From assembly GCA_025358055.1 (NCBI GenBank), contig JANYKV010000036.1, positions 1 through 37,023 on the forward strand: DNA of 37,023 nucleotides, given 5' to 3'. The notes below the pieces were generated by a model, which did not search any database, had not been told where the DNA came from, and saw nothing but the letters and a program-made list of their open reading frames with translations. The translations under genes and the position numbers were made by a program. This document shows positions 8,109-16,182 of the stretch, in pieces (the first letter of the stretch is position 1; each line of letters begins with the position of its first letter). This stretch comes from Gemmatimonadota bacterium (GTDB taxonomy: Bacteria; Gemmatimonadota; Gemmatimonadetes; Gemmatimonadales; GWC2-71-9).

Positions 8109-10564
8109 CCGCGAAACTCTACGATCGTCACGCCGGTGCCACCAAGATTGCGGGGAGCGAAATCGTACCGGGCGACGCGTCGGTCTCCGCCGACAATTCG
8201 ACGCACCACGTCCCGGACTACGCCGGTGCCCATTCCGTGAATGATCCGCAGCTGGGCATGTTCGGCCAACACGGCCGCATCCAACGCGGCGATGGTCGTG
8301 GCCTCGGCTTCGTCGGCCCGCAGTCCGCGCAAATCGACTTCGACCGGGGCGTCCGGTCCTGGCATTGACGCTCCCGCGTCGCGGCGCGGGCGCTTCGTCG
8401 CCGGAGCTGGGCCAAGCACCTCCACCGCGGTGGAGGAAACGATCAGTCGAAGGGCTCCCGCCGCCACGACCAACTTCCCGTCACCGCGCACTTCGAGCAC
8501 GGTGCCCGTGGCCCCGGCGGCGGTGCGGACTCGCCGGCCGACCCTTGGCGAGGCAGCGGTATCGGGGGTTTCGCCTGGGGTGGCTTCCAACTCATCGAGG
8601 GCGGCCGCGTGCGCTTGGACGCCCGCCTCCACAAGGCGCCGGGCTTCCCGTGCGGAGGCCTCATCCACTACGCCTTTGGCCGCGGCCAGCGCCCCTTCGA
8701 CTGTCGCTCGTGCGGCCAACAAGTACTCTCTCGCGGCTTCGCGGCCGCGTCGGTCTGCGTCTTTTTCGACCCGGCGCAGTTCGCGCTCGCGGACCTCCTG
8801 CGCTTCACTTTGAGCCTGGAGCCGGGCCGTTTCGGCTTCGGATTCGGCGAGCCTGGTGTCGACCACGGTTTGCTGTCGCTCCAACACTTGGGCCCGTCGT
8901 TCGACCTTCTCCAACAGGGCGTCGAGGGTGCGGTGGGCCTCGGGGAGGTTCTGTTCCGCCAACGCGAGCACGTCGGGCCGGACGCCCAGCCGCCGGGCAA
9001 TTGCCAGGCCGTAGGAGCGGCCCGGGACGCCTTTCTGAAAGCGGAACGTGGGCGCGAGGGAAGCGGCGTCGAATTCCAACGACCCATTCACCACGCCCGG
9101 AACTTCGGACGCCAGGCTCTTCAGCGCGCCGAGGTGCGTGGTGGCCACGGTGCGGGCCCGCCGGGTGGTGAGCGTCATCAGCGCCGCGGCGGCAAGCGCG
9201 GCTCCTTCGGCCGGATCGGTGCCGCTGCCCACCTCATCGAGCAACACCAGCGTGGCATCGTCAGCTGCATCGAGGACCTGGCGGAGCGTCCCGACATGGG
9301 CGCTGAAGGTGGACAGATCGGCGTTGATCGATTGATGATCGCCGATATCCGCATACAGCCGGCCGACGCAGGGGACCACCGAGCCCGCCCCGATCGGCGG
9401 AACGATGCCGCTGGCCACCAATGCAACGGCCAAGCCGATCGTCTTCAGGAGCACCGTCTTTCCACCCGTGTTCGGTCCGCTGATGAGAAGCGTACGTTCG
9501 GCGGAGCCCAGTTCGAGGTCAAACGGCACCACGGCCTTGACCCGGGCAAGCAGGAGTGGATGACGGGCGTGCCGGAGGTGTAGCGTCCCGCCCGCCGATG
9601 CGAGCTGGGGGACCTCTCCGCCTGACGCCACAGCGTACCGGGCCCGGGCCACCAGATCATCCACCCCAATACAGAGCGACGACCCAGCGACGAGATCGAG
9701 CCGGTGGGGCCGGAGCAGGTCCGTCAGTTCCCGGAGGACGCGGAGAACCTCGCGCTGCTCATCCACCACCGCCGCGCGGAGTGCGTTCCCCAACTCGATC
9801 GACGCGGTTGGTTCGATGAAGAGCGTCCCCTGGCTTCCGGACTCATCGTGCACGATGCCGTCGGGGCGCTGTCGCGAATCCCGTCGCACCGGAATCACGT
9901 AGCGCCCCTCGCGCATGGTGACACTCGCGCCGGCCGGAACGGCCGATGATTCCACGCTGCGAAGGATCGCGTCGAGCTTACGGACGATGCGCTCGCGGGC
10001 GGCGTGCACTTCACGGCGCAGAGATTGAAGCCTAGGGCTTGCGGTGTCGAGTACGTCCCCGCTTCCATCGACCGTCACGGCGATGCGCTGCTCGAGGTTC
10101 CGATCCGGAAGGGGGACCATGCGGCGGGCGGTCAGGGGCGCGGACGGCGCGATCCGCTTGAGATCGCTCACGATTTCCCGGGCGACCCGCAACCCGACCC
10201 CAATCGCGGCGAGCTCGAGCGGCTCCAGGACGCTCCCATCCAACCGAAGCCGGGCGAGCGCGGCTGCGACGTCCGGCGTCTCGGCGGCGAGGAGTCGGTC
10301 CCCGCGCCGAAAGAGCGCGATCACCTCTCCGAGTTCGGCCAACTCGGCTCGAATCCAACTCTCATCTGCGGTAGGCCGTCGCGCTTGAATCCGCGCCGCG
10401 CCGAGCGGTCCCGCGGCATATCCAGCCACCACGGCGAGGGCCGCGGGAAACTCGAGAATGGCGAGGGCCGCGGCGCTGTCCTCGGGTGCCAAAGGAAACG
10501 GGGTGCCGGCGCGTTCTTGCGCCAGCACCCCGTCCTCGATGGACCACGGCATCGCGGCCGTCAT
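8105..10564 (-). CDS. mutS2: MutS2 ATPase with C-terminal Smr domain
   Basis: MutS2 family proteins act on branched DNA and on collided or stalled ribosomes. Seen here: Walker A GPNTGGKT, Walker B LVLLDEVGSGTDP, a long coiled coil, and a C-terminal Smr nuclease domain with VDLRGLRADEA and IIHGMGTG. The frame is open back to a GTG at 10657, but that start has no Shine-Dalgarno and adds about 31 residues without family similarity. I prefer the ATG at 10564 (GGAAAG upstream); an ATG at 10552 is also possible. The MutS2 core (LEFPAAL) begins only about 20 residues after these. It follows rpsU closely and overlaps dnaG. Confidence 0.92.
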   Translation of the reverse strand: MTAAMPWSIEDGVLAQERAGTPFPLAPEDSAAALAILEFPAALAVVAGYAAGPLGAARIQARRPTADESWIRAELAELGEVIALFRRGDRLLAAETPDVAAALARLRLDGSVLEPLELAAIGVGLRVAREIVSDLKRIAPSAPLTARRMVPLPDRNLEQRIAVTVDGSGDVLDTASPRLQSLRREVHAARERIVRKLDAILRSVESSAVPAGASVTMREGRYVIPVRRDSRQRPDGIVHDESGSQGTLFIEPTASIELGNALRAAVVDEQREVLRVLRELTDLLRPHRLDLVAGSSLCIGVDDLVARARYAVASGGEVPQLASAGGTLHLRHARHPLLLARVKAVVPFDLELGSAERTLLISGPNTGGKTVLLKTIGLAVALVASGIVPPIGAGSVVPCVGRLYADIGDHQSINADLSTFSAHVGTLRQVLDAADDATLVLLDEVGSGTDPAEGAALAAAALMTLTTRRARTVATTHLGALKSLASEVPGVVNGSLEFDAASLAPTFRFQKGVPGRSYGLAIARRLGVRPDVLALAEQNLPEAHRTLDALLEKVERRAQVLERQQTVVDTRLAESEAETARLQAQSEAQEVRERELRRVEKDADRRGREAAREYLLAARATVEGALAAAKGVVDEASAREARRLVEAGVQAHAAALDELEATPGETPDTAASPRVGRRVRTAAGATGTVLEVRGDGKLVVAAGALRLIVSSTAVEVLGPAPATKRPRRDAGASMPGPDAPVEVDLRGLRADEAEATTIAALDAAVLAEHAQLRIIHGMGTGVVRDVVRRIVGGDRRVARYDFAPRNLGGTGVTIVEFRG
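10503..10530. repeat. hairpin near the 5' end of mutS2
   Basis: An inverted repeat with arms of about 11-12 nt (GGTGCCGGCGC and GCGCCAGCACC, one mismatch) around a 6-nt loop lies inside the first codons of mutS2, just after the likely start. As mRNA it would form a strong stem within the translation initiation region. It may affect mutS2 translation or cause pausing between rpsU and mutS2. This is a visual call only. Confidence 0.4.
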
Positions 10565-10675
10565 CCCGCTTTCCGAACTTGTCGATCGTCCTGCTCGCTC
10601 ACCATCCAATGCAATTGCGCGGATTCCTTTTCGTTCCAGTCGCACCCCAGTCGTCACGCGGGCGCACCAGACTGA

Positions 10676-10873
10676 TCAATCACGAGTGTACCGAACGCTT
10701 CGGCGGTTTTTCCGCATTGCCGCATTCATCTTTCGCTTCCGCTTCTCGCTCGGCTTTTCGAAATGCCGATGTTTACGAAGATCGGAGAGGATGCCAGCCT
10801 TCTCGCACTTCTTCTTGAAGCGTTTGAGGGCTCGCTCAAAACTCTCGTCATCATGAATGATGACTTCGGACAT
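10676..10873 (-). CDS. rpsU: 30S ribosomal protein S21
   Basis: Small basic ribosomal protein of 65 aa: [19 protein letters not shown], then a KRKRK-rich C-terminal tail. S21 helps 30S subunits base-pair with Shine-Dalgarno sequences. The frame is open 27 codons further upstream, but the ATG at 10873 follows a strong GGGGTGA ribosome-binding site and matches the universal S21 N-terminus. A candidate promoter lies about 50 nt upstream, so rpsU-mutS2-dnaG and what follows could be transcribed separately from the genes before it. Confidence 0.95.
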   Translation of the reverse strand: MSEVIIHDDESFERALKRFKKKCEKAGILSDLRKHRHFEKPSEKRKRKMNAAMRKNRRSVRYTRD

Positions 10874-10925
10874 CCAGGTATCACCCCTCTCCAGCCCTTC
10901 CGGGCGTAACATTATGCAATCCACT

Positions 10926-10954
10926 AACCTAGGTGGCGCGGCCCCATGAGGCAA
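10926..10954 (-). promoter_or_regulatory. candidate promoter for rpsU-mutS2-dnaG
   Basis: In the 99-nt gap between the HIT gene and rpsU, the minus strand reads TTGCCT, a 17-nt spacer, then TAGGTT, a fair fit to a housekeeping -35/-10 pair. The gap is the longest inside the minus-strand gene chain. Assigned by eye, not tested. Confidence 0.35.
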
Positions 10955-10972
10955 GAGGGATTGACCGTACCC

Positions 10973-11320
10973 CTACCCGGGCGGCCAATCCATGCGGCGC
11001 CCGCCGAGTAGATGGAGGTGAAAATGGGGAACCGACTGGCCCCCGTCCACCCCCGTATTCGCAACCAGTCGGTACCCCGGGCCATCCAGTCCGAGGTCGT
11101 GTGCGACCTCGACAGCCAATCGCATCGTCTTCCCCAATAACGCCTCCCCGGCGTCGCCCGTGGCCTGGGCCGCGCTATCCACATGCTGCGTTGGGATCAC
11201 GAGGACGTGCACCGGGGCCTGCGGGTTGAGGTCCCGGAAGGCGACGGCCTCCGGAGTCCGCTTCACGATGGTCGCGGGGATCTCACCCGACGCGATGCGA
11301 CAAAACACGCAGTCATTCAT
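10973..11320 (-). CDS. HIT-family purine nucleotide hydrolase (HinT-like)
   Basis: A 115-aa histidine-triad protein. It begins MNDCVFCRIASGEIPA, with the zinc-binding CVFC pair of the HinT branch, and ends with the catalytic triad VPHFHLHLLGGR. HinT enzymes hydrolyse purine nucleoside phosphoramidates such as adenylated lysine. The ATG sits inside the last codons of rsmE (8-nt overlap) with GAGGAGG in front, so it is translationally coupled to the methyltransferase gene. The biological substrate is not known from sequence. Confidence 0.9.
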   Translation of the reverse strand: MNDCVFCRIASGEIPATIVKRTPEAVAFRDLNPQAPVHVLVIPTQHVDSAAQATGDAGEALLGKTMRLAVEVAHDLGLDGPGYRLVANTGVDGGQSVPHFHLHLLGGRRMDWPPG

Positions 11321-12020
11321 CCGCGCCTCCTCGGGTTACTCCGCCCCAGCCGGCCGCTACGACCGCCGCGGTTTCGAAACGCAATGTATACGCACCGAGG
11401 CGGACCGCCTCGAACCCAGCGGCGAAAAAGACCTGTCGCTCCTCCTCCGTAAACCCGCCCTCCGGCCCGATGGCCACCGTAAGCGGCCCCACAACCGGTC
11501 CGGCAACTCGCGGGGCTCGCCCATCCGCCAACCATCGAGTCCCTTCCCGGCCGGTGACGACGCTCAACGCGACCGAGGTTATCGGGTGCAGAGCCGGCGC
11601 CCACGGAGCCCCGGATTGCTTGATTGCCTCGCGGGACCGGACTTGCAGCTTCTGGAGCTGCTGGGGACGGATTCGGCTCGCGACACTCAGCGATCGTTCC
11701 GCCAGCACCGGAACCACGTCGGTCACTCCCAACTCGGCGCACTTCTCAACGAGCCACTCAAACCGCTCCCGATCACCGACCCCGACCAGTAGCCTGAGTT
11801 CCGCCGGTCGGGGCACCGTGGTCACATGCAGAATCACAACTGCCGCGCCCTTCCCGTCATCCTCCAGTCGCGCCTCGCCTACCATGCCGCGACCATCCAG
11901 CAGCCGAACCGAGGTTCCATTCGCCACCCGGCGAACCTGAAGGTGATGCGCCTCCGACTCCGCCAGAATGAGCCTGGCTCCGACGACCATTTCCCCAGGA
12001 GGAACGAGTACTGCAATCAT
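11313..12020 (-). CDS. rsmE: 16S rRNA (uracil1498-N3)-methyltransferase RsmE
   Basis: SPOUT-fold (trefoil-knot) methyltransferase of 235 aa that modifies U1498 of 16S rRNA. It has an N-terminal PUA-like domain with the EAHHLQVRRV motif, then the SPOUT domain with VGDRERFEWLVEKCAELGV and the SAM-binding knot (AIGPEGGFTEEE and LGAYTLRFETA). The ATG at 12020 overlaps the prmA stop (ATGA); an upstream start giving nine more residues is not supported. The prmA-rsmE order is widely conserved. Confidence 0.94.
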   Translation of the reverse strand: MIAVLVPPGEMVVGARLILAESEAHHLQVRRVANGTSVRLLDGRGMVGEARLEDDGKGAAVVILHVTTVPRPAELRLLVGVGDRERFEWLVEKCAELGVTDVVPVLAERSLSVASRIRPQQLQKLQVRSREAIKQSGAPWAPALHPITSVALSVVTGREGTRWLADGRAPRVAGPVVGPLTVAIGPEGGFTEEERQVFFAAGFEAVRLGAYTLRFETAAVVAAGWGGVTRGGADE

Positions 12021-12850
12021 GCGCGCCGGGTGAGCACCGCCCACCACAGGTCATCTACCCGCTGGTCCACCACCACAAAGCCCGCCTCGGCCAACTCAGC
12101 CAGAAACAGTGGAGCTTCCGGCTCTTCCATCCCGGAGAAGATCGCGTGCCCCCCCGGGCGGAGCGTTCGGTGGATGGTCGGTAACAACAATTGATTCACC
12201 ATGCGAAGGATATTGGAAACCACCACATCCACCGGTCCGAGCAGTGGGGCGAGATGCGCAGCGTCTCCCTCGACAAATTCCACGCGATCACCGACTCCGT
12301 TTCGCACCGCATTGCGTTCCGCGATGGGATTGGCCTCCGCATCAATCTCGATTCCGGTGGCGCGCAAAGCGCCGAGCTTCGCGGCGGCAATCGCCAGGAC
12401 ACCGCTTCCGCTCCCGAGGTCGAGCACGCGCTCGCCCGGCACGAGGATGCGTTCCAACAGGGTGAGAGCGGCACGGGTCGAACCGTGCTCACCGCTTCCA
12501 AATGCCGATTCCGGATCCAGGACGATGGAGACTTCACCCACCGCGGCGCCGTGGCTGAGCCAGGAGGGAGCGAGGGAGAGTCGCCCGAAGTGTCGAACCC
12601 CAATGCCTTGGCGCCATTGGGTGGACCAATCGATCGAAGCCAGCGGCCGCATCGCAGTGATGAGGCCGGAGGGAAAGGCATGCCGCAGGATTTGAGTGAG
12701 CTGTGCTGCTTGGACCGCATCCGGAGCGAACGACACGAGAGTACCGTCCGCCCGCTCCTCCACCGCCATTCCGGTGTGGCTCACCAGCCATGTGGCGATC
12801 GCGTCTCGGTCGGCGGGGCGTGAGGTGACATCAATCGCACACCACGTCAT
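12017..12850 (-). CDS. prmA: ribosomal protein L11 methyltransferase PrmA
   Basis: SAM-dependent methyltransferase that trimethylates ribosomal protein L11. The 277-aa protein shows the PrmA hallmark segment DPESAFGSGEHGSTRAALTLLE, the SAM motif VLDLGSGSGVLAIAA and a catalytic-loop SNIL in place of the more usual NILA-type ending. Its ATG overlaps the dnaJ stop and its stop overlaps rsmE. The dnaJ-prmA-rsmE order is common in bacterial heat-shock operons. Confidence 0.92.
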   Translation of the reverse strand: MTWCAIDVTSRPADRDAIATWLVSHTGMAVEERADGTLVSFAPDAVQAAQLTQILRHAFPSGLITAMRPLASIDWSTQWRQGIGVRHFGRLSLAPSWLSHGAAVGEVSIVLDPESAFGSGEHGSTRAALTLLERILVPGERVLDLGSGSGVLAIAAAKLGALRATGIEIDAEANPIAERNAVRNGVGDRVEFVEGDAAHLAPLLGPVDVVVSNILRMVNQLLLPTIHRTLRPGGHAIFSGMEEPEAPLFLAELAEAGFVVVDQRVDDLWWAVLTRRA

Positions 12851-13977
12851 CCCCCGAGCGCCTCTTTCAGTTTGGTCCAGAAGGTCGAGTTGCGCTTCGG
12901 CGCTTCACCTTCGCGCTTGGCGAGCTCCTGGAAGAGGTGGCGTTGCTCCTCCGTCAGGTGCTCGGGCGTCCACAGGTGCACGCGGACGTTGAGGTCGCCG
13001 TGACCTCCCTGTCCCAACCGCGGAATTCCTTTTCCTTTGAGCTTGATGATGGTGCCCGATTGTACCCCAGCGGGAATCGCGACCCGTTCTTCACCCAAGG
13101 GGGCCGGCACGATGACCGCGGCGCCGAGGGCCGCTTGAGAAAAGGACAGTGCAAGATCGTAGTACAGGTCGTCGCCATGGCGCTCGAAGCGATCATCTTC
13201 TTTTACGTCGATCATCACGAGGAGGTCGCCGTTGGGGCCGTTTCGCGGGCCCGCCGCACCCTGCCCTCGGAGCGTGATATAGTTGTTGCTGGAGACCCCG
13301 GCGGGAATATCGACGCTGATACTCCGCTCGCCTTTCACCCGCCCTTCGCCTCGGCATACCTCGCAGGGCGACTGGTTCACCGTCCCCTCGCCCGCGCAGG
13401 TCCCACACGGCGAGACCGAAACGAACTGGCCGAACATACTCCGCGCGGCCCGCCGTACCTCGCCGGTCCCGCCACACGTCGAGCAGGTTGTCGGCCGGGA
13501 GCCCTTGGCCCCTCCAGTCCCGCTGCACGAATCGCAGGCCTGGAGGGTCTTGAGCTTCACCGTCCGTTTCGCTCCGGCAGCCACCTCGGTCAAACTCATT
13601 TTCACGCTGACCCGGATATCCTGCCCCCGGCGCGCCTCCGCTTGGGGCCGTCCTCCGCCGAAAATCGAGTCGAATCCACCCATGCCGCCGAAGTCGCGCA
13701 TGAAAATGTTCAGCGCCTCGGCGATATCGATGTGCCCGAACCCGGTGTTAGCACCGCCGGAGCCAAGGCCGGCCTTCCCATAGCGATCGTATACGGCTCG
13801 CTTCTGTGGATCGCGAAGCACCTCATACGCCTCGGAAATGTCCTTGAACTTCGCCTCGGCATCGGCGGCCGGGTTGCGATCGGGATGGTACTGCATCGCC
13901 AGTTTCCGATAGGCCTTTTTGAGGTCTTCTTCGTTTGCGTCGCGGGTGAGCCCCAGCAGGGCGTAGTATTCGCTCAC
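12847..13977 (-). CDS. dnaJ: chaperone protein DnaJ
   Basis: Hsp40 co-chaperone of DnaK. Full type I layout in 376 aa: J domain with HPD (MQYHPDRNP), a Gly/Phe-containing linker, four CxxCxGxG zinc repeats (starting CDSCSGTG, CSTCGGTG, CGTCAGEG and CEVCRGEG, about residues 148-210), and the C-terminal substrate-binding domain. It starts with GTG, overlapping the hrcA stop (GTGA). Neither grpE nor dnaK is in this operon, although hrcA-grpE-dnaK-dnaJ is the classical order, so they must be elsewhere. Confidence 0.95.
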   Translation of the reverse strand: MSEYYALLGLTRDANEEDLKKAYRKLAMQYHPDRNPAADAEAKFKDISEAYEVLRDPQKRAVYDRYGKAGLGSGGANTGFGHIDIAEALNIFMRDFGGMGGFDSIFGGGRPQAEARRGQDIRVSVKMSLTEVAAGAKRTVKLKTLQACDSCSGTGGAKGSRPTTCSTCGGTGEVRRAARSMFGQFVSVSPCGTCAGEGTVNQSPCEVCRGEGRVKGERSISVDIPAGVSSNNYITLRGQGAAGPRNGPNGDLLVMIDVKEDDRFERHGDDLYYDLALSFSQAALGAAVIVPAPLGEERVAIPAGVQSGTIIKLKGKGIPRLGQGGHGDLNVRVHLWTPEHLTEEQRHLFQELAKREGEAPKRNSTFWTKLKEALGG

Positions 13978-15011
13978 GCCATGAGCCCTTCCACCAAGCG
14001 GCTCGTATGATCGACGAGCCCAATGATTTTTTCATACGGCATCCGCGTGGGTCCTAGCACCCCGATGACTCCCGTCAGTTCTCCGGAACGGTAGGCCGAG
14101 GTCACCAAGGTGAACCCAGCGAAACGCGGATCGGAGTTCTCCGCGCCAATCGTGATCGACATTCCGGTCCGGCCTCGCGCCTCGAGGGCGTTTTTCAGGA
14201 GATCGCGCCGCTCGGTCAACTGCAGCAACTCCCGCATCCGGTCGTTCGACGCGAACTCCGGTTGCTCGGCCAACATTTGGGCGCTCCCAAGCATCACCGA
14301 GTCGGCATTGGATTCGAGATCGAAGATCTCTTCGCCTTGCGCGACAAAGATGTTCAGCAACTCTCGCCCGCCGGCCACCCCATCGGCATCTCGGAGCCGG
14401 TCCGCGAGGCTGGCGCGGATATCTCGCAGCGACAGACCAGCCAGTCGCTCGTTGAGCGTCCGCGTGACATGCACGATCGATTCGGTGACGACGGTTCCGG
14501 GGATCCCGACAAAGATCGTTCGGACCAATCCGCTTTGGAGGGTCAGCACCAGGAGAAGACGATCGCTCGACACCGAGACCAACTCGAGTCGCTCCAACAC
14601 GACGCCATCGAATGTCGGCGTCATGGCAACGCCGAGTTCCTGGGTCAACACGCCAAGGACCTGGGCCGCCCGACGGAGAATCTCTTCGATCGCGGAATTG
14701 GGCTGTTCGAGTTCGCTGTGGAGCCGTGCGCGCTCACGCTGACTGGGCTGGGGAAGCTGGGAGAGGCTGTTGACGTACACGCGGTAACCGCGATCGGTCG
14801 GAATTCGACCAGCCGACGTGTGGCGATGAAACAGATATCCCTTTGCCTCGAGGTCCCCCATGGTGGTCCGGATCGAGGCGGCGGAAATGCCGAGCCCGGA
14901 CCGCTCCGCGATGGTCTTGCTCCCCGCTGGCTCGGCCGTCTCAATGTAGGTCTTAATCGTCGCTGCGAGGACCCGCAGCTCCCGTTCTGAAAGTTCGTCG
15001 CCCACTGTCAT
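13974..15011 (-). CDS. hrcA: heat-inducible transcription repressor HrcA
   Basis: Repressor of class I heat-shock genes that binds the CIRCE operator with help from GroEL. The 345-aa protein has an N-terminal winged helix (residues about 8-65) and the HrcA signature HTSAGRIPTDRGYRVYVNSL, then the GAF-like HrcA domain. The ATG lies 9 nt after the hemW stop. I saw no CIRCE inverted repeat (TTAGCACTC-N9-GAGTGCTAA) upstream of hrcA or anywhere in this gene chain, so autoregulation here is doubtful and its targets are probably elsewhere. Confidence 0.94.
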   Translation of the reverse strand: MTVGDELSERELRVLAATIKTYIETAEPAGSKTIAERSGLGISAASIRTTMGDLEAKGYLFHRHTSAGRIPTDRGYRVYVNSLSQLPQPSQRERARLHSELEQPNSAIEEILRRAAQVLGVLTQELGVAMTPTFDGVVLERLELVSVSSDRLLLVLTLQSGLVRTIFVGIPGTVVTESIVHVTRTLNERLAGLSLRDIRASLADRLRDADGVAGGRELLNIFVAQGEEIFDLESNADSVMLGSAQMLAEQPEFASNDRMRELLQLTERRDLLKNALEARGRTGMSITIGAENSDPRFAGFTLVTSAYRSGELTGVIGVLGPTRMPYEKIIGLVDHTSRLVEGLMA

Positions 15012-15020
15012 GAGTGAAAT

Positions 15021-16127
15021 CTAGAAATGAGAGACGCTCGCCACCAGCGCATCGAGCCGCAGCCAGCCTTCCGCGGTGAGCCGAAGGGTTCCGTTGCGTT
15101 CAACGGCCCACCCCGATTGAACCCACACCGCCCAAGCGGCGTCGCCCAACGCTGCCACCGGGAGCCCAATGGACGTACGTAAACCGAGATAAAGCTCTTC
15201 GAGGCGCACCTGTTCTGCCGTAAGGCGCTCCCGACCTGCCAAGACGACATCACCAGCGCGGGTTCGGCGCTCATAGTCCACCCAGTCCCGCACGTTCCAT
15301 GCTCGCTCCTCCCAGAGCCCGGTATGCGCCGACGGTCCGAGGCCAATGAATGGCGACCGGAGCCAATACGCAAGGTTGTGCCGCGACCAGTGCCCGGGAA
15401 GCGCTGCGTTGGAAACCTCATAGTGTTCGAAGCCCCGCGCCCTCAACTGCCCATGCGCCACCAGGTATTCGGCGGCGGCTCGGTCGCTCGGAGGAAGAGC
15501 GGCTTGCCCGCGCTCCACCCATCGGCCCAGTGGGGTATGTGCCTCGACCGTGAGACCATAGAGGGACAGATGCGTCGGCGCGAGGGCAAACGCTTGGTCA
15601 AGATCAGCGGCCCAATCGCGCCTCATTGTGTCCGGCAGCCCGTAGATGAGATCCACCGATACATTGTGATGTCCTGCGCTCCGCAACGCGCCCATCGCCT
15701 CCGGTATTTGTTCCGCCCGATGCGTTCGATGCATCCACTCGAGGACGGCCGGATCGAAGGATTGAACGCCAAGAGACACGCGGTTCACTCCCGCCTGACG
15801 CCACGACTGCGCTCGCTCGGTAGTGATGTCGTCGGGATTGGCTTCGAGGGTCACCTCGGTTCCTTCCGCGATTGGGTGCCCGGAACGAAACAGGTCGATC
15901 AACCGTGCGATGGCCTCAGGAGCCAGCCGCGAAGGAGTCCCTCCGCCAAAGTAAATCGTGTCGATCACCGGCGAGCGAACCCAAGCCGGGTGTTGCTTCC
16001 ACGTCTCCCATTCCCGGCCGATCGCGGCGATAAACTCTTCATTCGGTGTTTCTCGGCGCACCGCGATGGCAAAGTCGCAGTAGACGCAGCGACGGGCGCA
16101 GAACGGCACGTGCACATATAGATGCAT
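15021..16127 (-). CDS. hemW: HemW-like radical SAM protein (heme chaperone family)
   Basis: Radical SAM protein of 368 aa. It starts MHLYVHVPFCARRCVYCDFA, where CxxxCxYCxF is the iron-sulfur motif. FGGGTPSRL follows near residue 60 and the HemW C-terminal domain closes the protein. HemW binds heme and inserts it into respiratory enzymes; the family was long annotated as oxygen-independent coproporphyrinogen III oxidase, but the true HemN has a longer N-terminus. The frame is open 59 codons further upstream into dprA. I chose the ATG at 16127 because the conserved first strand starts there. No Shine-Dalgarno is visible. hemW-hrcA adjacency is widespread. Confidence 0.9.
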   Translation of the reverse strand: MHLYVHVPFCARRCVYCDFAIAVRRETPNEEFIAAIGREWETWKQHPAWVRSPVIDTIYFGGGTPSRLAPEAIARLIDLFRSGHPIAEGTEVTLEANPDDITTERAQSWRQAGVNRVSLGVQSFDPAVLEWMHRTHRAEQIPEAMGALRSAGHHNVSVDLIYGLPDTMRRDWAADLDQAFALAPTHLSLYGLTVEAHTPLGRWVERGQAALPPSDRAAAEYLVAHGQLRARGFEHYEVSNAALPGHWSRHNLAYWLRSPFIGLGPSAHTGLWEERAWNVRDWVDYERRTRAGDVVLAGRERLTAEQVRLEELYLGLRTSIGLPVAALGDAAWAVWVQSGWAVERNGTLRLTAEGWLRLDALVASVSHF

Positions 16128-16182
16128 GACGGAAATAACGAGGGGAAGGGCGAAACGGAAAGGAGACGATGCGGGCCCAGCC

